Below, piece by piece: positions 53,735 to 62,796 of a stretch of 64,000 nt of DNA (position 1 is the stretch's first letter; each line of letters begins with the position of its first letter). Source of the stretch: a halophilic archaeon (GTDB lineage: Archaea; Halobacteriota; Halobacteria; Halobacteriales; Haladaptataceae). A program made the position numbers and the translations under genes. Below the pieces are notes generated by a model that saw nothing but the letters and a program-made list of their open reading frames with translations, did no database searches and was not told the origin of the DNA. The DNA is taken from positions 1 through 64,000 of the forward strand of contig QNGA01000010.1 of NCBI GenBank assembly GCA_003298465.1. Reading direction: 5' to 3'.

Positions 53735-54526
53735 ATGTCGGGGGAATCCAGTCCGGGAACGCCGGAGGGGGAGACCGGTTCGAGGACAATCCAGGCCGTA
53801 CAAACGACGCTCGACATAATCGACGTCCTGCAGGAGCGAAATGGAGTGCGAGTGACGGAGCTGGCGGATCGACTCGACCGCTCGAAGGGGACGATTCACT
53901 GTCATCTGGCGACGCTGTTACAGAACGAGCACGTCGTCAAGGAAGGAAACGAGTATCGGCTCGGCCTGCGATATCTCGAACTCGGAGAAACGGCGAAAGA
54001 CCGGTTCGGCATCTACGATATCGTTCGAGACGAACTCACAGATCTCGCCGCGGAAATCGGCGAACTAGCGCAGTTCGCAACGGAGGAACACGGACGGGCC
54101 GTGTACATCTACAAAGCCGAAAGCGACAAAGCAGTTCGGACGGCTTCCAGCGTCGGAACGCGCGAACACCTCCACTGTATCGCGCTCGGGAAGGCGATTC
54201 TGGCTCATCTCGGTGAACGACGGGTCGACGAGATCGTCGACCGTCACGGACTGCCGAAGTTCACGGAGCAGACGATCACCACCCGCGAGGAACTGTTCGA
54301 CGACCTCGCTCGCGTTCGGAAACGGGGATACGCCATCGACGACGAGGAGAAGATAGAAGGACTCCGGTGCGTCGCCGCACCCGTGAGAACGTCTTCCGAA
54401 GTACTCGGCGCAGTGAGCGTCTCGGGACCGTCGAGTCGCATGGAGGGAGAGTGGTTCGAGGAGGAACTTCCGGCCATGGTGAAGCGGTCGGCGAACGTGA
54501 TCGAGATCAACGCCAGGTTCGCCTGA
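53735..54526 (+). CDS. IclR-family transcription regulator (2)
   Basis: 263 residues. Winged HTH about 15-75 (VRVTELADRLDRSKGTIHCHLATL), effector domain about 95-260 (FATEEHGRAVYIYKAESDKAV, LHCIALGKAILAHLGE, EGLRCVAAPVR, GAVSVSGPSSRMEGE). Strong overall likeness to the regulator at 30788, so both probably bind related sugar-acid signals. ATG 53708 is possible, but ATG 53735 fits a TATA-like ttatg around 53704. No palindrome as clear as that of regulator 1 was found here. Probable regulator of the 35.7-53.5 kb island. Confidence 0.9.
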   Translation: MSGESSPGTPEGETGSRTIQAVQTTLDIIDVLQERNGVRVTELADRLDRSKGTIHCHLATLLQNEHVVKEGNEYRLGLRYLELGETAKDRFGIYDIVRDELTDLAAEIGELAQFATEEHGRAVYIYKAESDKAVRTASSVGTREHLHCIALGKAILAHLGERRVDEIVDRHGLPKFTEQTITTREELFDDLARVRKRGYAIDDEEKIEGLRCVAAPVRTSSEVLGAVSVSGPSSRMEGEWFEEELPAMVKRSANVIEINARFA

Positions 54527-54704
54527 AGGCGGCTTCCTCCCCGTCGAGTCCGATTTCACTGACGTGGAGTCGCGGACACGGGACAGCCGTCCAGCGGAAT
54601 ACATCAGATCGACGGCAGTTTGAGCGTCTCAAACTCGGCGTTCACGGGTTCGGACCTGACGGCGATTCTCCGTTCACGACGTGCCGAACGACGAGGAGAC
54701 CCAG

Positions 54705-56669
54705 TTAGATTTCGGTCACGCGCTCGTAACTCTCGTCGAGGGCGGCAGCGTCCTCCGGGAGCAGTGCCGTAACGAGGTAGTCGGCGTACTCGCTGAAGTA
54801 GTCCACGAGCGCGGCGATGCGGTCGGAGTCGATCGCCTCGAGCGAGTCCAGGAGGATAAACGGCACCTCCTCGTATACGTCGTGGACGAGATAGCCGGCG
54901 AGCGCGAACACCAGCCCCGTGACCTCCCGTTCGGACTCGCTGAGGTGGTCCATGGTGTCCTCGTACGTCGCCCCGGACTCCGTACTCCTGACGACGTGCA
55001 TGGTGAACGCGGTCTTCGAGACCTTCCGTCTACCTTCGCGAACCTCCCGTTCGGTACGTTCGATCCAGATCCGATCGAGGTTCTCGTAATCGAGCAGGTT
55101 CAGGACCGTCGCCATGTGCTCGTTGAACTCCTCGACCGCCTGCGCTTCGATCTGGTCGACTCGCGTCCGGAGCTCGGTGAGTTCCTCCTGAACGCTCTCG
55201 CGCTGGCTCTCCATGTCGTCCCTGGTCGCCAGTTCGTCTTCGACCTCACCGATCTCCTCTTCGACGGTTTCGAGGTCGTCTTCGATGCGACCGATTTCGA
55301 CTTCGAGCTGGTTCGCTTCCTTGTGGAGGTCGAGTATATCGCCGTAATCGTCCTGTTCGAGCGCTTCGACCTCCTCTTCGAGAGTTTCGATCTCGTCGGC
55401 GAACTCGTCGCGGGTCGTCCGCAGCTCTTCGAGACGCACCTCTCGGTCGTCGATCTCGGACTCCAGCCGTTCGAGACGACGAGTCGCTTCTTCGCGCTTC
55501 CGTCGTTGCTCCTCTACCGTGCGTTTCTCCGCCTGCAGGTCGTCGATCTCCGACCCGAGTTCGTTGCGTTCGCTGCGTTTCTCGCGGCGAAGCTCGCGAA
55601 GTCGGTCGAGCGTCGTCTCGATCTCCTCGCGGTCGACTTCAGACCCGCAGGTCCAGCAGACCACCGTGTCCGTGTCCTCGACCAGCTGATCGGTGAGGGA
55701 GCCGTCCGTCTCCGAACCGGCGTCGTCGTCCGTTCGCAACGCGTCGGCCACGTCCTGGCTCGTGCCCTCGAGCATCTCCTCGTTGAACTGGACGACCGAC
55801 TGGAGCTCCGACATCGTCGCTTCGATCTCCTGTTTCCGGTCGCGCAACTGCCGGATTTCGCTGTCGAGGTCGTCGACCGCTCGCTCATCGACATCGTCGA
55901 CGTCGTCCAGTTCGGCTTCGAGTTCCTCGACCTCCGCCTGCAGTGCCTCCAGACTCTCCTTCTCGGTGTCGATGTCGAAGCGCGTATCTTCGAGGCGAGA
56001 GCGCACGTCGCGCAGTTCGTCGAGCTTCTCCTCGAGCGCTTCCTTTTCGGATCGAGTCTCGTCCAGGTCGGCGTCGAGGTCCTCGATCTCGGCCTCCTTG
56101 TCGGCGAGTTCCTCCCGTTTGTCTTCGAGGTCGGAGTCGAGACGCGCTCGCTCCCGTTCGAGTTCGGGTAGTCGGTTGGCGAGCGAGTCGAGTTCGTCGA
56201 GTCGATCGTCGAGGTTTCGTTTCTCGCTCTCGAGCTGCTCGATTTCGGCCTGGATTCGGTCCGTGTCGATCGGCCGCATTATGAGGTCGCGCAGGTCGTC
56301 GCCGCGCGCGACCGCCCGCCGTGCTTCGTTCGATTCGAGCAGGAACGCGAACAGGTCGGCGAGTTCCGGATCGTCGAGATACGGGTCGCCGCTCGTCGCG
56401 ATCGTCCCGTTCGAACGCGTCAACGTGCGCGTGTACGTCTCGTCGCCGAGTTCCAGCGTGACCGTCCCCTCGTCGGCGTCGGCCTTGAGCGACGCACGTT
56501 CGCTCCCGAGAGCGGCCATGAGGGCCTGTAGCAACGACGTGCGGTTCGTCGCGTTCCGCCCCGTCAACGCAGTTACGCCGGCCGCCAGTGTCACTTCCGT
56601 CTCGTCGATGCCACCGATGTTTCGGACCGAAATCACCGGGTGGAGACGTCTGTCCTGAGTTGCTCCCAT
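54705..56669 (-). CDS. Archaeal SMC-related coiled-coil ATPase (Sph-like)
   Basis: 654 residues. Head halves at both ends with a long coiled coil between (about 135-330 and 345-530). The Walker A region reads GRNATNRTS (37-45), so the usual Lys is Arg. A hook-like CWTC (Cys338, Cys341) sits at the middle, as in Rad50 zinc hooks. C-terminal head: LSESEREVTGLVFALAG (signature) and FILLDSLEAID (Walker B). Such proteins are known from haloarchaea, small relatives of SMC/Rad50, and are often beside the gene rdfA; no rdfA-like gene is seen here. Role in DNA organisation or cell shape is inference. Confidence 0.88.
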   Translation of the reverse strand: MGATQDRRLHPVISVRNIGGIDETEVTLAAGVTALTGRNATNRTSLLQALMAALGSERASLKADADEGTVTLELGDETYTRTLTRSNGTIATSGDPYLDDPELADLFAFLLESNEARRAVARGDDLRDLIMRPIDTDRIQAEIEQLESEKRNLDDRLDELDSLANRLPELERERARLDSDLEDKREELADKEAEIEDLDADLDETRSEKEALEEKLDELRDVRSRLEDTRFDIDTEKESLEALQAEVEELEAELDDVDDVDERAVDDLDSEIRQLRDRKQEIEATMSELQSVVQFNEEMLEGTSQDVADALRTDDDAGSETDGSLTDQLVEDTDTVVCWTCGSEVDREEIETTLDRLRELRREKRSERNELGSEIDDLQAEKRTVEEQRRKREEATRRLERLESEIDDREVRLEELRTTRDEFADEIETLEEEVEALEQDDYGDILDLHKEANQLEVEIGRIEDDLETVEEEIGEVEDELATRDDMESQRESVQEELTELRTRVDQIEAQAVEEFNEHMATVLNLLDYENLDRIWIERTEREVREGRRKVSKTAFTMHVVRSTESGATYEDTMDHLSESEREVTGLVFALAGYLVHDVYEEVPFILLDSLEAIDSDRIAALVDYFSEYADYLVTALLPEDAAALDESYERVTEI

Positions 56670-57185
56670 ATTACTGTCGTCGTCTTGCTCGTATATAAAA
56701 TCCGGCCTTCGATAGCGTGACGATTACAGCCCTATAGTTGTAACAGGGCCTGGACGAACACGGACGCAGTCGCCGTCTTCGGAGATCGCGACTGCTACGG
56801 AAGTACGTGCGAACACCTCAACGCGATGGCGCACAGTCACGTGGTTCCGCGTGGAACACCCTCGCTGACGCTTTGACTCTCGCTTTTCGTACGTTCCGGC
56901 GTTCTCGTGATTCACTCGCCAGCCGTACTCGCATTCCCAGTTCTCCATCTGTCCGGCGACTTCCGATGCCGACGACCACTGACTGCGGACCTTCGATTGA
57001 CTGGTCGCCTTTTCCGGAGATCCGACGGGAACGGTGAGCGAACGCGTCGCGTTGCTAGCGTTGAACGGGTGTAGATTAGAGTCAGAAGATACGCCTGTTA
57101 GAATGACCGAGTACATGGGTCATCCAGTGAGTAGAATACGTCAGTCGGCAGTTACGTTGCTATCATATAAATTCCTTTTATAGTA
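56670..57185. other. Intergenic stretch next to transposase remnant
   Basis: About 515 bases. No coding frame was recognised. The last 60 bases are A/T-rich. This may be partly the lost 5' end of the transposase gene. Confidence 0.4.
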
Positions 57186-57655
57186 TACTTACTTGAGGAT
57201 TACGGTGTCGGTCGCTGTCGATCCACCGTCCACGATTGGGTGCAGAAAACAGGTCTACAGCCCACCGAGGGCCAAAATCCGGGTAACGTTGCGGTCGACG
57301 GAACGGTGGTCCGGTTCAAATCCCAGCGATACTGGCCGTCCACCGCCGTCGATGCGCACGCCAACCGATTTCTCACGGCAGGACTTTTCGACGAGGACGC
57401 AATCACTCACCGAAACGTTTCTTGCGGAACTCCGCGAGAAACGTCAGGTCGACGACTCCACCGTCCTCGTCGATGGCGCGCCCTGACTCCACGCTGTCCC
57501 TGCACGACACGGCCTCCGATTCCAGTACGAAAAACACGGGCATCGACACGCCTTCGGACGTATATTTGAAGAAACAAGACGGTATAATGATCGTCTCGGT
57601 ATTATTTCGTCAACGACGAGATAACGGATTGAGCAGACCAGCCAAACCATGATAG
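57186..57655 (+). mobile_element. Broken IS6-family (ISH-type) transposase remnant
   Basis: Reading in pieces gives a typical IS6-type haloarchaeal transposase. LLEDYGVGRCRSTVHDWVQK and then VAVDGTVVRF (first DDE Asp) and QRYWPSTAVDAHANRF are in one frame. After a shift at about 57383-57400 the next frame gives LTETFLAELREKRQVDD and VLVDGAP (second Asp). The stop TGA at 57484-57486 takes the place of an expected Trp. The same frame then continues with VPARHGLRFQYEKHGHRHAF and FEETRR before TAA 57622. The N-terminus is missing. Certainly not functional. Confidence 0.85.
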
Positions 57656-57677
57656 TATGGAAACACTTATGGGGTGT

Positions 57678-57697
57678 TTGATTGAGTACTCAATCAA
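57678..57697. promoter_or_regulatory. Perfect 20-base palindrome, TetR operator
   Basis: TTGATTGAGTACTCAATCAA, ending one base before ATG 57699 and just after a TATA-like cttatgg. Position and symmetry fit autorepression by the TetR-family protein encoded immediately downstream. Confidence 0.8.
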
Positions 57698-57698
57698 C

Positions 57699-58331
57699 AT
57701 GGCCGACGGTCACTCCGACCGAGACGACGTGAAACGGGAACTGCTGGAAGCGACGGGGAAGGCTATCGCCGAACATGGCGTATCGGACGTGACGACGCAG
57801 AAAGTCGCCGACGAGTGGGGGCGCTCGCAGTCGCTGGTTCACTACTACTACGAGACGAAGGCCGATCTCGTCGTCGCGTACATCGAGTACCTCCACGATG
57901 GAATCTCCCGCGAGTACGCGGAGCACGCCGAAGACTCACCCCTGGAGCGGCTGGAGAGAGCGGTCGTTCGGGATATCTGTGACGGTGAGAGCCAGTCCGG
58001 GTCTCTCGCGCTGTTCGACCTACACGGGAGTGCTCCCTTCAACGACCGGTACCAGAGCGCGTTGAACGACCTGGAAGCCGAAGCCCGCGACTTTCTCGAA
58101 ACGGCCATCGAGGACGGCATCGAGGCGGGAACGTTCAGGAGTGTCTCTCCACCCGAAGTCGCCACGCTGCTGCTCTCGGCCCACGACGGCGGCATCCTGC
58201 GGACGGCCACGCTCGACCGGCAAGCCGACGGCGCCCTCCTTGAATCGAGCATCGAGCAGTACGTCGCCCACGTACTGCTGACCGAGGAGGCACGCACGGA
58301 TTGGGACGGCTTCGACGCGGAGGGCGATTGA
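57699..58331 (+). CDS. TetR/AcrR-family repressor
   Basis: 210 residues. N-terminal HTH about 10-55 (ELLEATGKAIAEHGVSDVTTQKVADEWGRSQSLVHYYYETKADLV, read as separate helices), then a helical ligand domain. ATG 57699 follows the operator; ATG 57657 would place the operator inside the gene. Its stop overlaps the ATG of the MFS gene by one base (TGATG), so it surely controls that transporter. Confidence 0.9.
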   Translation: MADGHSDRDDVKRELLEATGKAIAEHGVSDVTTQKVADEWGRSQSLVHYYYETKADLVVAYIEYLHDGISREYAEHAEDSPLERLERAVVRDICDGESQSGSLALFDLHGSAPFNDRYQSALNDLEAEARDFLETAIEDGIEAGTFRSVSPPEVATLLLSAHDGGILRTATLDRQADGALLESSIEQYVAHVLLTEEARTDWDGFDAEGD

Positions 58332-59647
58332 TGGCGCTCCGTCGCACGCTCTCCCATCGCAGTTTCCGGCGGTTGTGGTTCGGGCAACTCGCCTCCCGGA
58401 TCGGCGACAGCGTCCACGAGATCGCGCTCGTCTGGGTCGTCTACGAGGTCACCGGCGACCCGACGCTACTCTCGCTGACGTTCGTCGCGAGCTTTCTGCC
58501 GACAGTCGTACTGTCGCTCCCCGCCGGCGCCATCGTCGATCGCATCAACCGAAAGTGGGTGCTCGTCAGTTCCGACCTCGTACGGGCCACAGTCGTACTC
58601 GCGATTCCGTACGTCGGCAGCGGGCCGTTGCTCATTCCGACAGTGCTCGCTGTCGCCGTCGTTACGGGCGTCGTGGACGCTATCGACGGACCGGCGCGCG
58701 GTGCGTTCGTGCCGCGTCTCGTGCCCGACGAGGACCTGGACGCCGCGAACTCGTTGATTCGAACGACGTCCAGCCTCTCCCAGGTCCTGTTCGCCGCAGG
58801 CGGTGTCGTCGTCGCACTGTTCGGGTCGTTCGTCGCCTTCTACGTCGACGCCGCGACGTTCCTGGTCTCAGCGGCGTTCGTCGCCACGATCCCCGGCAAA
58901 CACGGCGAACCAAACCGCGAGGCATCGACCGACGCCGAGACGGTCAGCCTACGAGAGCGCGGTCGCTCGGCAGTCGGGAACATGGTCGCGGACGTTCGCT
59001 CGGTGCTTCGCTTCGTCCGCGAACGACCCGTGCTCCTGAACCTCCTCGTGTTGCAGGCAGTCCTCCAGTTCGCCGTAGCGCCGATTAACGTAGCCGTACC
59101 CGTGTTCGCACCCACACTCGCCGTCGAGGGCGGCCTCGCGCTCGGCCTACTGTACTCCGTGTTCTTCACCGGTATGACGACAGGTACCCTCGTTATCGGC
59201 CGGTTCGATGAGGTCGTCGAGAACACTCGCGGTGTCCTCATCATCGCGGGCATTCTCGGGTTCGGCGGTTGCCTCGCCGCCGCCACGCTGCTCGCGAGGG
59301 ACGTCGTGACCTTTACCGTGGCGTCGCTGGGACTGTTCGCGCTCGCTGGTCTCTCTTTCGCCGCCGCGACGGTTCCGGGGCAGACCCTTGGCCAACTGCT
59401 CGTTCCGGACGAACGTCGTGGCCGCTACACGGGGGTCGCCAGCACGCTCGGGTCGGGCGCGTTCGTGGTCGGTCTGGGCCTCTCCGGGCCGCTCATCGAA
59501 CTGGCGAGCGCACGCGCGACGCTCGTCGGCGTCGGTGCGGCCGTCATCGTCGTCGGCGTGTTGTTCGCGTTCCAGCCGCTCGCCCGCGTCCATGGACGGA
59601 ACACGCTCGAAAGCGCCCCGACGGCGTCAAACGATTCGTCTGACTGA
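58331..59647 (+). CDS. MFS transporter, drug-exporter type
   Basis: 438 residues, about twelve helices. Typical N-terminus RRLWFGQLASRIGDSVHEIALVW, motif A-like GAIVDRINRKWVL, and ARGAFVPRLVPDEDLDAANSL, as in MFS_3-type enterobactin/multidrug exporters. Expected function: proton-driven efflux of a toxic or signalling compound that also binds the TetR protein. Confidence 0.88.
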   Translation: MALRRTLSHRSFRRLWFGQLASRIGDSVHEIALVWVVYEVTGDPTLLSLTFVASFLPTVVLSLPAGAIVDRINRKWVLVSSDLVRATVVLAIPYVGSGPLLIPTVLAVAVVTGVVDAIDGPARGAFVPRLVPDEDLDAANSLIRTTSSLSQVLFAAGGVVVALFGSFVAFYVDAATFLVSAAFVATIPGKHGEPNREASTDAETVSLRERGRSAVGNMVADVRSVLRFVRERPVLLNLLVLQAVLQFAVAPINVAVPVFAPTLAVEGGLALGLLYSVFFTGMTTGTLVIGRFDEVVENTRGVLIIAGILGFGGCLAAATLLARDVVTFTVASLGLFALAGLSFAAATVPGQTLGQLLVPDERRGRYTGVASTLGSGAFVVGLGLSGPLIELASARATLVGVGAAVIVVGVLFAFQPLARVHGRNTLESAPTASNDSSD

Positions 59648-60007
59648 GACGTGTCGGTCACCTCCTGCGTCGCTTTCGACGCCGCAACGCGCTCTTCTGG
59701 TTCGTATCATCGGCTGGTGGGTGACCGAGAGCGGGGTGGCGAACGATCGAAACCGGTTGGGTCCGTTCCGTACCAGCGGCTTCGGGTTTCCTGCGTGGCA
59801 GGGAAAACTGCCATCGAGGCGTGGATTCGAGTCAGCATCTTCACTTCGGCGAGAGGAGAGGAGAGGAGAAGTATGCGGGCGAGGTGATTCCGACCGTTAG
59901 CTTCGGCTTCGATCGTCGGCTACCACTCGGTTATAAGAACAGTTACTAAATTATTATAATGTTTATCTAGTAGATTTATGGATCTGGTGATAATCATTGT
60001 ATAGTGT
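59648..60007. other. Intergenic stretch with promoter of the secreted protein gene
   Basis: 360 bases. A/T-rich tattataatg around 59953-59962 and tttatgg at about 59974-59981; the second is close to leaderless distance from ATG 60008. Nothing else is seen. Confidence 0.4.
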
Positions 60008-61780
60008 ATGCCAGACAATCAACGTAAGGAAGGCAAACAAGAAAGTGAGCAGACGGTCGAACGCCGGCAACTACTGCAAACCGTTGGAGCGGGAATCGGC
60101 GGTCTCTCACTGGTCGGCATCGGTAGCGACACCGTGACCGCCGCAGAATCCGGATGTGCCAGAGGGCCCTTCGAGGCGACCGCCGAGGTCGGAACCGTCA
60201 ATGTCGGCCAGATTCGCGCCGACCAAGCCCGAGGGAAGACCCCGCCAACGATGGGAGCGGCTTCGCCGCGAACGACGGCCCGCGACGACTCGGGCCAACC
60301 ACCGAAACGAACCGCGCACGACCCACACGCTGAGCCTGGTGGGTCGTTGAGCATTTTGACCGAGTACGACGGGGTAAACTCGCTGGAGACACGCGGCGGT
60401 GTTCCATCGGACTCCCAGGTCGCAGCCGGGAACGGGAAAATCGTCCACGCACTGAACCAGCAGATCGCTATCTACAACAAACGGGCTGGCCGACGCCAGC
60501 GACTGTTTCGACTCGAACGGCTCTGGGAGCCGGTGATTCCCGAACCACCGGGTGGGTTCGCGTACGGGTATCCGTTCGTGTTCGACCCACGGGCCCGCTA
60601 CGACCGGAACGCCGACCGGTTCATCCTCTGTGCGACACAGTACGAACCCGGACTCACGACGAGCGGCGAGCTGATCGAGCGCGAAGATCTCGAGGAAGCC
60701 GCTATGGAAGACGAACCGGTGGCCGAGGCAAAAATCAGTCGCCCACCGAGAGGGTGGTTCGTCGTGGCTGTATCAGCCACCAGTAACCCCAACGGCCAGT
60801 GGTACGTGTACCGAATTCCGCCTGTGGACGCCAGTGGTATCGACAACACGGGTCTCGTCGACTACCCGACGCTCGGGTTCGATCGGGACGCCGTCTACCT
60901 CTCGCAGAACTTCTTCGGCCAGACCAAGTTCGAAGTGACGATGGCGACGCTGGACAAGTCGGCGATGTACGCCGGCGAGGACGTGACCACTCGCCACTTC
61001 GACGAGATGAACGACCCAGACGGACCGTTCACGTTCACCGTCCAGCCGGCACAGCAAGCGTACTCCGGGGGTGAGGACGGTGCGTTCTACATGGTCAACG
61101 CTGGGTTCGACAGCGACGAGCTAACGCTCTGGGAGGTAACGGACCCGACGGACGATCCCTCGCTGGACTGTTTCACTATCGACGCGAGTCCCTACGCGTC
61201 ACCGCCGCCGGCTCGTCAGCCGGAATCCTCGTCGCTCATCGACACGCTCGGCACACGGCTCATGAACGCCGACTACAGCGACGGCTCGCTGTGGACCGCT
61301 CATTCGACAGCCGTAGACTGGAACGGCAACGGCCGTCCGGTCGCAGCTATCCAGTGGTTCGAGATCGACGCCGCATCTCGGTCGGTCGTCCAGAGCGGAC
61401 TCTACGGCGAGCCCGGGAAGTCGTACTTCATACCGACGATTCGTACGAACGGCGAAGCGACGGTTATCGCCCACAACGTGAGCGGTCCGGACACGTTCCC
61501 ACGGATGGACGTCGCCGGCCGAACAGCTGACTACACGGACGGGGAACTCGAAGACTCCGTTATCGTCGAGGAAGGGAAGTCCAAGTACGATGCGCTACCC
61601 GGAGAAGTAGAACGCTGGGGCGACTACAACGGCGTCTCCATCGACCCGTCGTCCGGCCGTTTCTGGACCGTGAGCCAGTACTCACCGGACATCGACGTGC
61701 CCGTGGACCAGCCGGAGCGGGACCCCTACTTCACCAGAATCGCCGAAGTCTCGTTCGAAGACGGCTCCGGCCACGAGTAG
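60008..61780 (+). CDS. Large exported protein of unknown function
   Basis: 590 residues. N-terminal charged leader, then VERRQLLQTVGAGIGGLSLVG, a Tat-like signal ending near residue 47. The mature part has repeated strand-rich stretches with Asp/Trp/Tyr (PFVFDPRARYDRNADRF, GWFVVAVSATSNPNGQW, YPTLGFDRDAVYLSQNFFG, LWEVTDPTDDP, WTVSQYSPDID), suggesting a beta-propeller with six or seven blades. Pro-rich linker between residues 60 and 110. No catalytic motif recognised. Surface or secreted role by signal only. Confidence 0.7.
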   Translation: MPDNQRKEGKQESEQTVERRQLLQTVGAGIGGLSLVGIGSDTVTAAESGCARGPFEATAEVGTVNVGQIRADQARGKTPPTMGAASPRTTARDDSGQPPKRTAHDPHAEPGGSLSILTEYDGVNSLETRGGVPSDSQVAAGNGKIVHALNQQIAIYNKRAGRRQRLFRLERLWEPVIPEPPGGFAYGYPFVFDPRARYDRNADRFILCATQYEPGLTTSGELIEREDLEEAAMEDEPVAEAKISRPPRGWFVVAVSATSNPNGQWYVYRIPPVDASGIDNTGLVDYPTLGFDRDAVYLSQNFFGQTKFEVTMATLDKSAMYAGEDVTTRHFDEMNDPDGPFTFTVQPAQQAYSGGEDGAFYMVNAGFDSDELTLWEVTDPTDDPSLDCFTIDASPYASPPPARQPESSSLIDTLGTRLMNADYSDGSLWTAHSTAVDWNGNGRPVAAIQWFEIDAASRSVVQSGLYGEPGKSYFIPTIRTNGEATVIAHNVSGPDTFPRMDVAGRTADYTDGELEDSVIVEEGKSKYDALPGEVERWGDYNGVSIDPSSGRFWTVSQYSPDIDVPVDQPERDPYFTRIAEVSFEDGSGHE

Positions 61781-61874
61781 GGCCCGCCAACGTCCTTCCT
61801 CGAACCAGAGGCAGCTCCGCAGTCGTTCTCCGTCCCCCTTCGACCGTGGGACGGACGCTGTCAGCGCTGCACGC

Positions 61875-61955
61875 TCACGGCTCGACGAACGCGAACTCGT
61901 CGAACGCGAGGCCACACGATGGGCAGTCACGTTCCGAGGGTAGCCGTGAAGTCAC
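61875..61955 (-). CDS. Very short frame with CPSCG motif, doubtful
   Basis: 26 codons (GTG start), reading ERDCPSCGLAFDEFAFVEP at its end, overlapping the 3' end of the methyltransferase gene in another frame. It resembles the end of a small haloarchaeal zinc-ribbon protein, but only one CxxC is present and an in-frame TAA lies shortly upstream. Probably a remnant or chance. Confidence 0.2.
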   Translation of the reverse strand: MTSRLPSERDCPSCGLAFDEFAFVEP

Positions 61956-62796
61956 CGTGAACGGCGAGACCGCTCTTTATCGCGTCGTACTGGTGATAGA
62001 GAGCGATACCCTGTTTCACCGACGATTCGTCCTTGATACCGAGCGCCGACGCAACTTTGAGAAGTGGCGTGATCGCGATCGAGAGAAACAACTGCCGACG
62101 TGACGACGGAAGGATGTAATCGCGATGGTTATCGAAATCGACGTTCGTGAATCCCAGATCCTCGAGGTGAGCTCGAAAGTCCGCGACGTGAGCGAATCTT
62201 GGGACGGCCCAACCATCGGCCAGCGTACGCATGGTTTTCTCCTCGTCAGTCGTTAAATCGTACTGGTTGACGAACCCGTCCGAGAGGAGGAGTTTTCCAC
62301 CGGGTTTCAAGACGCGTCGGGCCTCCCGCAGAAAATCCTTCTTGCGTTTCGTGTGACAGACGGTCTCGATTCCGGACAGCGCGTCGAACGTACTGTCGGG
62401 GTACGGGACGTCGAGAAAGTTAGCGACCTCGAAATCGGTGTTCGATGCGACTCCCCGGCGGCGAGCGTTCGCTTCGGCCTCGTCTACGTGGCGTCGATCG
62501 ATATCGATGCCGTGGACGTCTGCTCCGACGTGTTCGGCGATCCAGATCGGAAGACCGCCACGTCCTGTTCCGACGTCCAGGACAGTATCCGTTCGTTCGG
62601 CCCCCAACTTCTCCGCGTAAATCCGATTCGAATTTACCATCGCTTCCTCGTGGGAAGTGTGGTCTTCGTCGTAGAACCCGTAGTGGAGGTTGAAATCGCT
62701 CCAAAACACTTTGTACTCCCAAGCCGTATCGTTGTAGAATTCCACGATCTCCTCGGTGCTAAAGTCCTCTTGCTTCGTGAGTGTGCTCTGGGTCAT
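61927..62796 (-). CDS. SAM-dependent methyltransferase, class I
   Basis: 289 residues. VLDVGTGRGGLPIWIAEH is motif I, GIDIDRRHVDEAEANARRRG motif post I, and YPDSTFDALSGIETVCH motif II; EARRVLKPGGKLLLSDGF follows. Overall plan resembles small-molecule methyltransferases such as sarcosine/dimethylglycine and tocopherol methyltransferases. Substrate open; glycine-betaine synthesis would suit a halophile but is a guess. ATG 62796 chosen (MTQSTLTKQED). Confidence 0.82.
   Translation of the reverse strand: MTQSTLTKQEDFSTEEIVEFYNDTAWEYKVFWSDFNLHYGFYDEDHTSHEEAMVNSNRIYAEKLGAERTDTVLDVGTGRGGLPIWIAEHVGADVHGIDIDRRHVDEAEANARRRGVASNTDFEVANFLDVPYPDSTFDALSGIETVCHTKRKKDFLREARRVLKPGGKLLLSDGFVNQYDLTTDEEKTMRTLADGWAVPRFAHVADFRAHLEDLGFTNVDFDNHRDYILPSSRRQLFLSIAITPLLKVASALGIKDESSVKQGIALYHQYDAIKSGLAVHGDFTATLGT

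Noticed and set aside
54681..56171. 496-codon plus-strand frame opposite the SMC-like gene
   Set aside because: Antisense of coiled-coil heptads gives artificial Leu/Val-rich repeats; not a protein.
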